Positions 1-8,065 of a stretch of 38,783 nt of DNA are shown here, in pieces. The notes under the pieces were generated by a model. The model did no database searches and had not been told where the DNA came from. It saw only the letters and a program-made list of their open reading frames with translations. How positions within the stretch are numbered: the stretch's first letter is position 1; each line of letters starts with the position of its first letter. A program made the position numbers and the translations under genes. Source of the DNA: Tepidimonas aquatica (GTDB taxonomy: Bacteria > Pseudomonadota > Gammaproteobacteria > Burkholderiales > Burkholderiaceae_C); contig NZ_VJNA01000025.1 of NCBI RefSeq assembly GCF_007556585.1, forward strand, positions 1-38,783, given 5' to 3'.

Positions 1-91
1 TGAGCACTTGAAGGTTGTCCAGCGACACATTGCCCCGCTGCCGCGGCAGGCAATCCTCGATACGCGCGAATTGCGCAGGCGTAAGTTCCAT
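1..91 (-). CDS. IS5-like transposase, N-terminal fragment (cut by window edge)
   Basis: Only the first 30 codons are inside the window. They read MELTPAQFARIEDCLPRQRG and continue NVSLDNLQVL, a start I recognise as the first ORF of IS5-family transposases that carry a DUF4096-type N-terminal domain. The protein would normally continue into a DDE domain off the left edge, so nothing can be said about its intactness. The start lies about 34 bp inside the presumed element end at 125, which is normal spacing for such elements. Family assignment is from recalled sequence resemblance and the subgroup is uncertain. Confidence 0.72.
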   Translation of the reverse strand, partial: MELTPAQFARIEDCLPRQRGNVSLDNLQVL

Positions 92-125
92 GCGCAGTAT
101 GTTAGCACGTAGTGTTAACAGGCCC
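1..125 (-). mobile_element. End of an IS5-family insertion sequence
   Basis: The transposase start at 91 is followed outward by a terminal region. Read on the minus strand it begins GGGCCTGTTAACACTACG, and it contains an imperfect palindrome at 100-120 (TGTTA...TAACA). The neighbouring rlmD frame begins at once at 125-127. The boundary at 125, flanked by TA at 126-127, is my inference: IS5 relatives often duplicate TA or CTAG-like targets. The other end is outside the window, so neither the paired inverted repeat nor the target duplication can be confirmed. Confidence 0.5.
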
Positions 126-1612
126 TAGACGTCGGCACGGTCGAACACCGCAATACTCTCGACGTGCGCGGTGTGCGGAAACATATTGACCACCCCGGCC
201 GCGCTGCAGCGGTAGCCCGCCTGGTGCACCAGCAACCCGGCGTCGCGCGCCAGCGTGGCGGGGTTGCAGCTGACGTAGACGATACGCTGGGGAGGCTGCC
301 ACGGCTCACCCGACGCCGTGGTGGGCCACGCCGCGCCCGCGCGCACCGACTGCACGGTGTCGGCCAGGGCTTTGGCCAGCGCCAGCGCACCTTCGCGCGG
401 CGGGTCGATCAGCCAGCGCTGCGCCACGCCGTCGGCCACCAGTTGGTCGGGCGTCATCGCAAACAGGTTGCGCGCCACAAACTCGGTGGGCGCCAGGCGG
501 CCACGGCGCCGCTGGTTGTGCGCCCAATTGTCGCGCGCGCGCTGCACCAGCGCGTCGCTGCCCTCGACGCCGAGCACGGCCCCAGCCTGCGTCGCCAGCG
601 GCAGCGTGAAGTTGCCCAGCCCACAGAACCAGTCGATGACACGCTCGTCACGGCGCACCTGCAGCAACCGCAGCGCACGCGCCACCAACACGCGGTTGAT
701 GTGCGGGTTGACCTGGGTGAAGTCGGTCGGACGGTAGGGCATCTGGATGCCGAACTCCGGCAGCGTGTAGGCCAGCGGCGGCGTGCCGTCGTCTTCATCG
801 AGCCGGTGCACGCTGTCGGGGCCGGCGGGCTGCAACCACCATTGGATGGCCGCTTCGCGGTGCGCGACGGCGAAGGCTCGCAGCCGATCGCGGTCGTGCT
901 CGTCCAGCGGCTCGAGGTGGCGCAACACCAGCGCAGTGACGCCTTCGCCACAGGCAAGCTCGATTTGCGGACAGCGCTCACGCGCGTGCAGCCCCATGAT
1001 CAGCGCACGCAGCGGTCGCAGCAAGGCGCCCACCAGCGGCGGCAGCACGGCGCAGGTGTCCATGTCGGCCACATAGCGGCTTTTACGCTCGTGAAAACCC
1101 ACCAGCACCGTACCCTTGCGTGGCACGTAACGCACCGCCAACCGTGCACGCCAGCGGTAGCCCCACGCCGGCCCGGCGATGGCCGGCAGCATCCGCTGCG
1201 GCCGCACCTTACCCAGGCGCAGCAGGTTGTCTTCCAACGCACGTTGTTTGATCGCCACTTGGGCGCTGGGGTCGATGTGCTGCATCTTGCAGCCACCGCA
1301 CGCTCCGGCGTGCAGACCGAAGTGGGGACAGCGCGGCGTCACCCGCAGCGGCGACGGGTGGTGGATGGCCACGGCCTCGGCGGCTTCCCACTGGGGTTTG
1401 CGCCGCGTCACGCGTACCTCGGCCCACTCACCGGGCAAGGCGCCTTCGACAAACACCACCTTGCCCTCGGGCCGCCGCCCAACACCGTGCGCTTCCAGGT
1501 CGATGGCGTGGATCGGCACCGCCTCGGGCGGCACACCCGCCGGGCGCTGCACCAGCACGGCCTGACCTTGGGCGGCCAACGCCGCCCGCTCGGTCTCGTC
1601 GTCGTGGTCCAT
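125..1612 (-). CDS. rlmD: 23S rRNA (uracil-1939-C5)-methyltransferase RlmD
   Basis: SAM-dependent enzyme that makes 5-methyluridine at 23S position 1939; 495 aa, slightly longer than the E. coli protein. An N-terminal TRAM-like RNA-binding region (about residues 30-90) is followed by the iron-sulfur cysteines C95, C105 and C108 ([16 protein letters not shown]). Further on come the SAM loop DWFCGLGNF, a DPPREGA motif, and [13 protein letters not shown] with the catalytic cysteine. The start is fixed by a TGATG overlap with the nlpD stop, implying translational coupling. The stop TAG at 127-125 sits exactly at the presumed IS boundary: T and A look like target bases and the G may come from the IS. 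The C-terminus ([14 protein letters not shown]) looks complete, so function is probably kept. Confidence 0.95.
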   Translation of the reverse strand: MDHDDETERAALAAQGQAVLVQRPAGVPPEAVPIHAIDLEAHGVGRRPEGKVVFVEGALPGEWAEVRVTRRKPQWEAAEAVAIHHPSPLRVTPRCPHFGLHAGACGGCKMQHIDPSAQVAIKQRALEDNLLRLGKVRPQRMLPAIAGPAWGYRWRARLAVRYVPRKGTVLVGFHERKSRYVADMDTCAVLPPLVGALLRPLRALIMGLHARERCPQIELACGEGVTALVLRHLEPLDEHDRDRLRAFAVAHREAAIQWWLQPAGPDSVHRLDEDDGTPPLAYTLPEFGIQMPYRPTDFTQVNPHINRVLVARALRLLQVRRDERVIDWFCGLGNFTLPLATQAGAVLGVEGSDALVQRARDNWAHNQRRRGRLAPTEFVARNLFAMTPDQLVADGVAQRWLIDPPREGALALAKALADTVQSVRAGAAWPTTASGEPWQPPQRIVYVSCNPATLARDAGLLVHQAGYRCSAAGVVNMFPHTAHVESIAVFDRADV

Positions 1613-2499
1613 CAGCGGCTCGGCAACAGGCTCAGGGGATCGACCGGCTTGCCCTGGCGGCGCACCTCGAAGTGCAACTTGACACGGTCGGCGTCGGTGT
1701 TGCCCATCTCGGCAATCTTTTGCCCTTGGCGCACGGTCTGGTCCTCGCGCACCAACAGCTTCTGGTTGTGGGCGTAAGCGGTCAGGTAGGTGTTGTTGTG
1801 CTTGATGATGACGAGGTTGCCATAACCGCGCAGGTCGGAGCCAGCGTACACGACACGTCCGTCAGCGGCAGCCAACACAGGGTCGCCCGCCTTGCCACCG
1901 ATGCCGATACCCTTGTTGCGTACTTCGTCGAAGTGGTACAGCACCGGGCCCCGCGCCGGCCACGCCAGCACAATGCCATCAGCCGGGGCCTGGGACGGTT
2001 TCGTCGCGGCAGGCTCGGCTGCGGTGGCGGCCGCCGCGGGCTTGGCGACGCCGGTGGCGGGTGTGTCCAACGGGCGCGCCTGCACCGGGGCGGCCACGGC
2101 CACCGGTTGCGTTTGCACGCCGTCGCCGGCGGCCGCCGGCGGCGCCACCCGCAGCACCTGCCCAACCTCGATGCGATTGGGGTCGCTGAGGTTGTTCCAG
2201 GCCGCCAGGTCGCGCCAACTGTGGCCGTGTTCCAAGCCAATGCGGTGCAACGTGTCGCCCGGCCGCACCGTGTAGTAGCCGGGCTTGCCCGCGTTTTCGC
2301 TGCCGGGCGGGGGCGCCGCGGTGGTGGCGGCGGGCCCGGACACCGGCGACGGCGCGGTGGTGATCACGCCACCCAGGCGCCGATCTTCCACCGGCACCGT
2401 GCGCGCGGGCTTGCTGGGGGCGGCGCAGCCGGCCAGCAGGGCCAGCAGCCCCCCGGCCAGCAGCCAAGCACTGCAGCGGTGCGGTTGTTTGAGCGTCAT
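1612..2499 (-). CDS. nlpD: LysM/M23-domain lipoprotein NlpD (amidase activator)
   Basis: Outer-membrane lipoprotein of 295 aa. The signal peptide ends in lipobox LLAGC with C25 as the lipidated residue. A LysM peptidoglycan-binding domain lies at about residues 80-125 ([13 protein letters not shown]...EVGQVLRV), then a low-complexity Ala/Pro/Thr linker, then an M23-like domain at about 190-290 ([39 protein letters not shown]). As in other NlpD proteins the zinc-binding HxxxD is replaced (GIGIG), so it is expected to activate a cell-wall amidase rather than cut peptidoglycan. An upstream in-frame extension to 2763 overlaps pcm and is rejected because the lipoprotein signal begins at 2499. It sits 25 bp after pcm and overlaps rlmD by one base; no rpoS follows. 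Confidence 0.92.
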   Translation of the reverse strand: MTLKQPHRCSAWLLAGGLLALLAGCAAPSKPARTVPVEDRRLGGVITTAPSPVSGPAATTAAPPPGSENAGKPGYYTVRPGDTLHRIGLEHGHSWRDLAAWNNLSDPNRIEVGQVLRVAPPAAAGDGVQTQPVAVAAPVQARPLDTPATGVAKPAAAATAAEPAATKPSQAPADGIVLAWPARGPVLYHFDEVRNKGIGIGGKAGDPVLAAADGRVVYAGSDLRGYGNLVIIKHNNTYLTAYAHNQKLLVREDQTVRQGQKIAEMGNTDADRVKLHFEVRRQGKPVDPLSLLPSR

Positions 2500-2524
2500 C
2501 GCAGCGTCGTGTTCGTAGCAGGTT

Positions 2525-3331
2525 TTACAGCACGCCTGATTGTAGGGGTACGAAGCGCACGCCCTCGAGCACCTCGCGCTGCCAGCCGGTGGTGGTGCGC
2601 TGCACGACGACAAGCTGCTGCTGCCCCGGTCGCACCTCGGCGGGGGCCACCAGCCTCCCCCCGACGGCAAGCTGGTCCAGCCAGGCCTGGGGAATGGCGT
2701 CGCCCCCCGCCGCGGCGATGATGCCGGCGTAAGGGGCCCCTGTAGCGTAGCCAGCGGTGCCATCGCCGAAGATCAGGTGCAGGTTGGGAATGCGCAGCGG
2801 CCGCAGGTTGTCGCGCGCCTTGTCGTGCAGGGCACGCAAGCGCTCCATGCTGTACACCTCGCGCGCCAGCCGTGCCAGCAGCGCCGCCTGGTAGCCACAG
2901 CCGGTGCCGATCTCCAACACCCGCCCCAGCGGCAACGTCTGTCCAGCGCACAACAGCTCCAGCATGCGCGCCACCACGCTGGGCTTGGAGATCGTCTGAC
3001 CCCAGCCGATCGGCAACGCGGTGTCCTCGTACGCCTGCGCCACCAGCGCGCTGTCGACGAAGCGGTGGCGCTCCACCGTGGCCAGCGCCTGCAGCACGGC
3101 CGGCTGCGTCACGCCCTGCTGGGCCAAGCGTTGCACCATGGCCTGCCGCACCGCGGCCGAGTCCAACCCCACCCCCTGCACGCGGGCGACCACAACCCCG
3201 GCGCGTCCATCCGGCGCCACCCCGACACTGCGCGGCACCGATGTTGTGAACGCTGGACGCAGCCCGTCCAGGGCGGCCGGAAACCGCACCCCCGGCCGTT
3301 GCGCGCCGCCGTCGCTGTTGGGTCGGCTCAT
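2525..3331 (-). CDS. pcm: Protein-L-isoaspartate O-methyltransferase
   Basis: Repairs isoaspartyl residues in aged proteins with SAM; 268 aa. The PCMT signature is clear: [30 protein letters not shown] around residues 88-117 (read in two parts), then the SAM-binding loop [18 protein letters not shown] at about 138-155 and the late motif GRLVAPAEV. There is a roughly 50-residue N-terminal extension relative to the E. coli enzyme, rich in Pro/Gly/Arg and of unknown use. The ATG at 3331 overlaps the surE stop as ATGA, which favours this start over a longer reading frame beginning at 3385. Confidence 0.93.
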   Translation of the reverse strand: MSRPNSDGGAQRPGVRFPAALDGLRPAFTTSVPRSVGVAPDGRAGVVVARVQGVGLDSAAVRQAMVQRLAQQGVTQPAVLQALATVERHRFVDSALVAQAYEDTALPIGWGQTISKPSVVARMLELLCAGQTLPLGRVLEIGTGCGYQAALLARLAREVYSMERLRALHDKARDNLRPLRIPNLHLIFGDGTAGYATGAPYAGIIAAAGGDAIPQAWLDQLAVGGRLVAPAEVRPGQQQLVVVQRTTTGWQREVLEGVRFVPLQSGVL

Positions 3332-4146
3332 GCCCGCGCCTCGTCGCCAGCGCCCGCGCGCAGCGCCGCCGCCGTCTGCGCCCAATACGCCAGCCGGGCA
3401 TGGTCGGTCAGGTCGATCTGCAGCGGTGTGATCGCCACATAACCCTGGCGCGTGGCGTGAAAATCCGTACCTTCAGCGTCGTCTTTGGCGGGGCCGGCGG
3501 CGCCGATCCAGTACATCGTTTCGCCGCGCGGGTTGACCTGCGTGATGACCGGCTCGGCGGCGTGCCGACGCCCCAGCCGCGCCACCTTGAAGCCTCGGAT
3601 CTGCGCGCGCGGCAGCGCGGGGATGTTGACGTTGAGCAGCCACGGCTCGGCGTGCCCACCGTCGCCGCCCCGCGCCACCGCTTGGGCATGGGCCTGCACC
3701 GCCGGCTGCAGGCTGCGCACCAACTGCGCCGCCAGCGCCACGGCGTCATCCAGATGCGCCCAGCCCTTTTCGGTCAGCGAAAAGGCAATGCCTGGGATGC
3801 CAAACAGGTAACCCTCCATCGCCGCGCCGACGGTGCCGGAGTAGATCGTGTCATCCCCCATGTTGGCGCCGTTGTTGATGCCAGACACGACCAGGTCCGG
3901 CCGGTACGGCAGCAACCCGGTCAGCGCAATGTGCACGCAGTCCGCCGGGGTGCCGTTGACGTAGCGCACGTGCTCATCCGCGCGGTGCACGTACAGTGGC
4001 GCGTTGAGCGTCAGCGCGTTGGATTTGGCGCTGTTGTTGTGTTCGGGCGCGACGATTTCGACGTCGGCAAACGCCCGCAGCGCGGTTGCCAGGGCCTGGA
4101 TGCCGGGAGCCTGGTAGCCGTCGTCGTTGCTGAGCAGGATGCGCAT
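3328..4146 (-). CDS. surE: 5'/3'-nucleotidase SurE
   Basis: Metal-dependent nucleoside monophosphate phosphatase linked to survival of stress, 272 aa. It begins [15 protein letters not shown], where the DD pair and the following Ser/Asn residues bind the metal. It continues with [26 protein letters not shown] and [20 protein letters not shown], all SurE hallmarks. A second ATG nine bases upstream (4155, MRRMRILL) is possible, but homologues begin at MRILLSNDD. It is the first gene of the surE-pcm-nlpD-rlmD chain, whose junctions are ATGA, 25 bp and TGATG. A TACAAT hexamer on the minus strand lies only 7 bp before this start. Confidence 0.95.
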   Translation of the reverse strand: MRILLSNDDGYQAPGIQALATALRAFADVEIVAPEHNNSAKSNALTLNAPLYVHRADEHVRYVNGTPADCVHIALTGLLPYRPDLVVSGINNGANMGDDTIYSGTVGAAMEGYLFGIPGIAFSLTEKGWAHLDDAVALAAQLVRSLQPAVQAHAQAVARGGDGGHAEPWLLNVNIPALPRAQIRGFKVARLGRRHAAEPVITQVNPRGETMYWIGAAGPAKDDAEGTDFHATRQGYVAITPLQIDLTDHARLAYWAQTAAALRAGAGDEARA

Positions 4147-4153
4147 GCGGCGC

Positions 4154-4159
4154 ATTGTA
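4154..4159 (-). promoter_or_regulatory. Possible -10 element before surE
   Basis: On the minus strand TACAAT occupies these bases, a good match to the sigma-70 -10 hexamer. It is only 7 bp from the surE ATG at 4146, so a transcript starting at normal distance would have almost no 5' leader. I see no convincing -35 at 16-18 bp upstream. The call is tentative. Confidence 0.3.
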
Positions 4160-4248
4160 GGGGCGCCGCCACCACGCCGCCCAGGTGACACCCATGCCGC
4201 ACCCGCCCCGCTAGCATCGGGGCCCGGACCACCGAAGGAGACAAGCCG

Positions 4249-5244
4249 ATGCAAGCCTGGCAGTGCGACCAACCCCTGGGCGTCGAAGCCCTGCGCTGGA
4301 GCACCCTGCCCACGCCCGAGCCGGGTGCGGGCGAGGTGCTGGTGGACATCGAGGCCGCCAGCCTCAACTACCCCGACCTGCTGATGATCCAGGGCCGCTA
4401 CCAGCACAAGCCCACGCCCCCGTTCGTGCCGGGGGCGGAGTTCGCTGGCCGCGTACGCGCGGCGGGGCCAGGCGTGACGCAGCTGCAGCCCGGCCAAGCG
4501 GTGGCGTGCCTCAGCGGCACCGGCGCGTTTGCCACCCAGGCGGTGGTGCCGGCGGCGCTGTGCGTGCCGCTGCCACCCGGCATGGCGCTGACGGACGCCG
4601 CCGCCTTCATCATGACCTACGCCACGTCGTACCACGCGCTGCTGGATCGTGGCGCGCTGCGCGCTGGCGAAACGGTGCTGGTGCTGGGCGCGGCGGGCGG
4701 CGTTGGCACAGCGGCCATCCAGATCGCCAAAGCTGCCGGCGCTCGGGTCATCGCCGCCGCCGGTGGCGCCGACAAATGCGCGCTGGCCCAACGCCTGGGG
4801 GCGGACGCCGTGCTGGACTACCAGCAGCACACCCCCGGCGGCAGCCTGCGCGAGGAGCTCAAACGCCTGACCGAAGGCCGTGGCCCGGACGTCGTTTACG
4901 ACCCGGTCGGCGGCGCGCTGGCCGAGCCCGTGTTTCGCTCCATCGCCTGGCGCGGCCGCTACCTGGTGATCGGGTTTGCCGGGGGCCCCATCCCCAGCCT
5001 GCCGTTGAACCTGCCGCTGCTCAAAGGGGCTTCCATCGTGGGGGTGTTCTGGGGCGAGTTCGCGCGCCGCGAACCCCAGGCCAACGCGGCCATGCTGCGC
5101 ACGCTGCTGCAAGGCTACCAGCAGGGGCTGTACCGGCCGGTCATCGACAGCGTGCTGCCAATGACCGAGCTGCCACAGGCGCTGGCGCGCATCGCCGCGC
5201 GTCAGGTGCGCGGCAAACTGGTGCTGCGCAACGCCACCGCCTAA
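4249..5244 (+). CDS. NADPH:quinone oxidoreductase-like zinc-free MDR enzyme
   Basis: Medium-chain dehydrogenase/reductase of 331 aa in the quinone-reductase (QOR) branch, probably NADPH-dependent and cytosolic. The N-terminal GroES-like part contains [17 protein letters not shown] and PGAEFAGRV. The Rossmann part holds [20 protein letters not shown] at about residues 141-160. The pattern [13 protein letters not shown] follows, then the C-terminal [19 protein letters not shown]. Cysteine clusters for structural zinc are absent. A purine-rich Shine-Dalgarno (GAAGGAGA) precedes the ATG. The exact substrate (quinone, enone or acyl-CoA) cannot be read from the sequence. Confidence 0.88.
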   Translation: MQAWQCDQPLGVEALRWSTLPTPEPGAGEVLVDIEAASLNYPDLLMIQGRYQHKPTPPFVPGAEFAGRVRAAGPGVTQLQPGQAVACLSGTGAFATQAVVPAALCVPLPPGMALTDAAAFIMTYATSYHALLDRGALRAGETVLVLGAAGGVGTAAIQIAKAAGARVIAAAGGADKCALAQRLGADAVLDYQQHTPGGSLREELKRLTEGRGPDVVYDPVGGALAEPVFRSIAWRGRYLVIGFAGGPIPSLPLNLPLLKGASIVGVFWGEFARREPQANAAMLRTLLQGYQQGLYRPVIDSVLPMTELPQALARIAARQVRGKLVLRNATA

Positions 5245-5260
5245 AATGATCAGCTTTGGC

Positions 5261-5393
5261 GTCGCCAGGGGAGCCGGCAGGCCCGCCACGTGGGATGGGC
5301 AACGTTGGGCTGAGAATGGACGCCCGGCCATGGGGGCCGAGGTCCAGACCCTTGGAACCTGATCCGGTTCGTACCGGCGCGAGGAAGTGCGAC
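5261..5393 (+). promoter_or_regulatory. TPP (thiamine pyrophosphate) riboswitch
   Basis: The THI-box core is present in order: CAGGGGAGCC (from about 5265), CTGAGA (5310-5315), then GACCCTTGGAACCTGATCCGG (5347 onward, read here in part) and GTACCGGCGCGAGGAAG. The P1 stem can form between GTCGC at 5261-5265 and GCGAC at 5389-5393, directly against the ATG of the next gene. The 3' half contains the GAGGA Shine-Dalgarno (5381-5385). Ligand binding should therefore block ribosome access, and no terminator hairpin is visible, so control is probably translational. It begins 16 bp after the upstream gene's stop. Confidence 0.9.
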
Positions 5394-6809
5394 ATGGCAA
5401 GCGTGTGGGCGATGGCCGCCGTGGCGGCGGCGTTGGCGTGGTTTTTGTTCATCGGGCTGCGCGCGCGACGCAGCGACGAAGGGCTGGACGACTACCTGAC
5501 CGCGCGCCACAGCCAGGGGGCGGCCACGTTGGCGCTGTCGTTCGTGGCGTCGGGCCTGGGGGCGTGGATCTTGCTCGTGCCGCCGGAAGTGGCCGCCTTC
5601 GTCGGGCCGGTGGCATTGGCCGGCTACGCGGTGGGCGCGGCGCTGCCGTTTGTGCTGCTGGCCTGGGTGGCCCCGGCGCTGCGGCGGCGGCTGCCAGCGG
5701 GCCGCAGTCTCACCGATTACGCCGCTGAGCGCTTCGGCACCCCGGTGCGGCTGTGGGTGCTGGGGCTGGCGTTGCTGTACATGCTGTGTTTTCTGACCGC
5801 CGAGCTGACCGCACTGGGCAGCATCGTGGCGCTGCTGACCGGCGCCGATGGCCGCTGGGCCATGCTGGCGGTAGCCGGCGTCACGCTGGCGTACACCACC
5901 TGGGGCGGCCTGCGCGCCAGCCTGGCCACCGACCGCTGGCAGGCCTGGCTGCTGCTGGCGCTGTTGGCAGGCGTGGCGGCGCTGGCGCTGACCCAGCCGG
6001 CCCCACCCGGCGCCGCCACGCCCAGCGCCCCGGCCGATGCCCCGCTGGCCGTGGGGCTGTCGGTGGCTGCCACCCTCGTCATCGCCGTTACCGCCGCCAA
6101 CCTGTTTCACCAAGGCTATTGGCAGCGCCTGTGGGCCGCCACCGACACACGGGCGCTGCACCGCGCCGCGTGGGCCGGGGCGCTGGTCAGCGCGGCGGCC
6201 ATCGCCGTGGTCGGCGCGTTGGGCATCGTGGCCGCGTTGCGCGGGCTGCCGTTGGGCCAGCCGCCGGTGCCGCTGTTTGCGCTGGTGCAGCAAGGTCCGG
6301 CTTGGGGCGTGTGGGCGGTGCTGCTGCTGGCGGTGGCGCTGGTGGCCTCGTCGGTCGACACGCTGCAAAGCGGCATCGCTTCGCTGCTGGTCACGCAGCA
6401 CCGCGGCGCCACGCTGGCCGGCGCGCGCTGGGCCACGGTGCTGCTGATGGTGCCGGTGCTGCTGGTGGCGTGGCAGGGCCTGTCGGTGCTGCGGCTGTTT
6501 TTGGTGGCCGACCTGCTGTGCGCCACCGCGGCCGTGCCGTTGCTGATGGGCCTGCACCCGCGTGTGCCGCGCCACGCCGCGCTGGCCGGTATGCTCGCCG
6601 GCGTGGTCGGCGCGGTGCTGCCCGATACGCTGGCCAGCGCCAGCCTGTGGCAGGGCATCGTCGCGGCCACCTTCCCGACCAACGTGCCGACGCTGGCCCC
6701 GTTCGCCGGCGCACTGCTGGCCTCCAGCGCGGTGGCGCTGCTGCTGACGTGGCTCGATCAGGCGCGCGCGTCGCCCCAGCGCAACGGGCAGCGGTCGTCG
6801 CCGACGTAA
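5394..6809 (+). CDS. Sodium:solute symporter (SSS) family, TPP-riboswitch controlled
   Basis: Integral membrane protein of 471 aa with about 12-13 hydrophobic segments and the general layout of the SSS/pantothenate-proline symporter family ([11 protein letters not shown] near residue 30, then [31 protein letters not shown] and [14 protein letters not shown]). Because a TPP riboswitch covers its ribosome-binding site, I infer uptake of thiamine or a precursor such as the pyrimidine moiety. SSS proteins predicted as thiamine-precursor carriers (ThiV-like) are known from thiamine-regulon comparisons, but orthology is not shown here. Its last 52 bp overlap the convergent nucleotidyltransferase gene. 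Confidence 0.85.
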   Translation: MASVWAMAAVAAALAWFLFIGLRARRSDEGLDDYLTARHSQGAATLALSFVASGLGAWILLVPPEVAAFVGPVALAGYAVGAALPFVLLAWVAPALRRRLPAGRSLTDYAAERFGTPVRLWVLGLALLYMLCFLTAELTALGSIVALLTGADGRWAMLAVAGVTLAYTTWGGLRASLATDRWQAWLLLALLAGVAALALTQPAPPGAATPSAPADAPLAVGLSVAATLVIAVTAANLFHQGYWQRLWAATDTRALHRAAWAGALVSAAAIAVVGALGIVAALRGLPLGQPPVPLFALVQQGPAWGVWAVLLLAVALVASSVDTLQSGIASLLVTQHRGATLAGARWATVLLMVPVLLVAWQGLSVLRLFLVADLLCATAAVPLLMGLHPRVPRHAALAGMLAGVVGAVLPDTLASASLWQGIVAATFPTNVPTLAPFAGALLASSAVALLLTWLDQARASPQRNGQRSSPT

Positions 6810-7861
6810 GTGGCGCGGCCCCAGCGGTCCACGCAGTAGCTGGGCGAGACGATCATGTCCTGAAACAACATGCCGGCCCCAATGCGGGTGTACTCGAACA
6901 GCACGCTGCGCTCGATGCGCGAGCCCGCGCGCAGGTGCGAGCCGTGCCCGATCCAGGCCGGGCCCACGATCGAGCAATCCGGCTCCAGCCGCACGCTGGA
7001 GCCGATGTACACCGGCCCGGTGATGTGCACGCGGTCGAAATCGATACGGGTATTGAGCCCCACCCACACCCCCGGGCGCACTTCGGTGCCGGGCATGCGC
7101 ATGTCGGCGATTTCGCCGCTGAGCACACGCTGCAACACCGACCAGTAGTCGCTGACGCGGCCAATGTCGATCCAGTGAAACGGCCGGCTCTGGGCATAAA
7201 ACGGCAGGCCACGCTGCACCAGCAGCGGGAACAGCTGGCTGCCGATGTCGAACACCTGCCCGGACGGCACGAGGTCCAACACCGCCGGCTCGAAGATGTA
7301 GATACCGGTGCTGGCGAGGTTGGAGCGGGCCTCCTCAGGCCGGGGTTTTTCTTGGAACGAGCGTACACGCCCGTCCTCGTCAGCGACGACGATGCCGTAG
7401 TTGCCGACCTGCTCGCACGGCACCGGCAGCGTCACCACCGTGGCCAGCGCCCCCTGGGCGCGGTGCTGCTGCAACGCCGCGGTGATGTCCAGGTCCACCA
7501 AGGCGTCGCCGCACAGCACGATGGTCGTTTCGTCGAAGAAGCCGCTTTGGTCCTGGATACGCTTCATGCCGCCGGCTGAGCCCAGCGGCCGCGGCAGGAT
7601 GTCACCGTGCTCGTAAACACCCTCGTAGGAGTAGCCGATTTCGACCCCCCAGCGCCGGCCGTCGCGAAAATACTGCTCGATTTTGTGATGGTTCCACGCC
7701 ACGTTGACCATGATCTGGCGCACGCCGTGCGCGGCGAGGCGTTCGATCAGGTACTCCATCACCGGCTTGTCGAGGATCGGCACCATCGGTTTGGGCAGAT
7801 CCTTCGTCAGCGGACGCACGCGGGTTCCCTGTCCCGCGGCCAATATCATGCCTTTGGCCAT
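6758..7861 (-). CDS. Sugar-1-phosphate nucleotidyltransferase with left-handed beta-helix tail
   Basis: 367 aa. The N-terminus MAKGMILAAGQGTRVRPLTK carries the nucleotide-binding GxGTRxRPLT loop, followed by DLPKPMVPILDKPVMEYLI, CGDALVDLD (metal-binding Asp) and FQEKPRPEEA. The C-terminal third has hexapeptide-like repeats (VWVGLNTRI, VYIGSSVRL, SIVGPAWIGHGSHL) typical of an LbH domain. It resembles mannose-1-phosphate guanylyltransferase and glucose-1-phosphate adenylyl/thymidylyltransferase relatives; the base and sugar are not decidable. The start at 7861 has no good Shine-Dalgarno and lies 18 bp after a terminator. The 3' end overlaps the symporter gene. Confidence 0.85.
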   Translation of the reverse strand: MAKGMILAAGQGTRVRPLTKDLPKPMVPILDKPVMEYLIERLAAHGVRQIMVNVAWNHHKIEQYFRDGRRWGVEIGYSYEGVYEHGDILPRPLGSAGGMKRIQDQSGFFDETTIVLCGDALVDLDITAALQQHRAQGALATVVTLPVPCEQVGNYGIVVADEDGRVRSFQEKPRPEEARSNLASTGIYIFEPAVLDLVPSGQVFDIGSQLFPLLVQRGLPFYAQSRPFHWIDIGRVSDYWSVLQRVLSGEIADMRMPGTEVRPGVWVGLNTRIDFDRVHITGPVYIGSSVRLEPDCSIVGPAWIGHGSHLRAGSRIERSVLFEYTRIGAGMLFQDMIVSPSYCVDRWGRATYVGDDRCPLRWGDARA

Positions 7862-7879
7862 CGTTGTTGGTGACGCAAC

Positions 7880-7911
7880 AAAAAAGCCCAGGCTTGGGTG
7901 GCGCTGGGCTT
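7880..7911 (-). terminator. Rho-independent terminator after tRNA-His
   Basis: On the minus strand AAGCCCAG and CTGGGCTT form an 8-bp stem (arms at 7911-7904 and 7891-7884) with a 12-nt loop. It is followed by a T run complementary to the A run at 7880-7885. It ends the tRNA-His transcript 18 bp before the nucleotidyltransferase start codon. Confidence 0.85.
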
Positions 7912-7922
7912 GAGGGGTGTGC

Positions 7923-7999
7923 TGGGGTGGCTGATGGGACTCGAACCCACGACAACCAGAATCACAATCTGGGACTCTACCAACTGAGCTACAGCCACC
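7923..7999 (-). tRNA. tRNA-His (GTG)
   Basis: The minus strand folds as a full cloverleaf with acceptor GTGGCTG pairing with CAGCCAC, D-arm GCTCAGTTGGTAGAGT, anticodon stem-loop CAGATTGTGATTCTG with anticodon GTG, and T-arm GTGGGTTCGAGTCCCAT. The encoded 5' base at 7999 gives the extra G(-1) typical of tRNA-His. CCA is encoded at 7923-7925. It follows a TATAAT box and is closed by a terminator, so it is probably a single-gene transcription unit. Confidence 0.97.
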
Positions 8000-8012
8000 G
8001 TGGAAAGCCTGC

Positions 8013-8040
8013 ATTATAGCCGCGAATCTGCGCTGCCGAA
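8013..8040 (-). promoter_or_regulatory. Promoter of tRNA-His
   Basis: A perfect TATAAT lies on the minus strand at 8018-8013, about 14 bp before the tRNA 5' end. A weak -35 (TTCGGC, 8040-8035) is separated from it by 16 bp. The start point would fall close to the mature 5' end. Confidence 0.6.
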
Positions 8041-8065
8041 CGGCGGGCGCGCGGGGCGGCCGATG

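Noticed and set aside
164-1777. Long plus-strand reading frame (537 codons) opposite rlmD and nlpD
   Set aside because: It is antisense to two conserved genes, rich in Arg/His/Gln and without any recognisable domain; such frames are expected in G/C-rich DNA with few stop codons.
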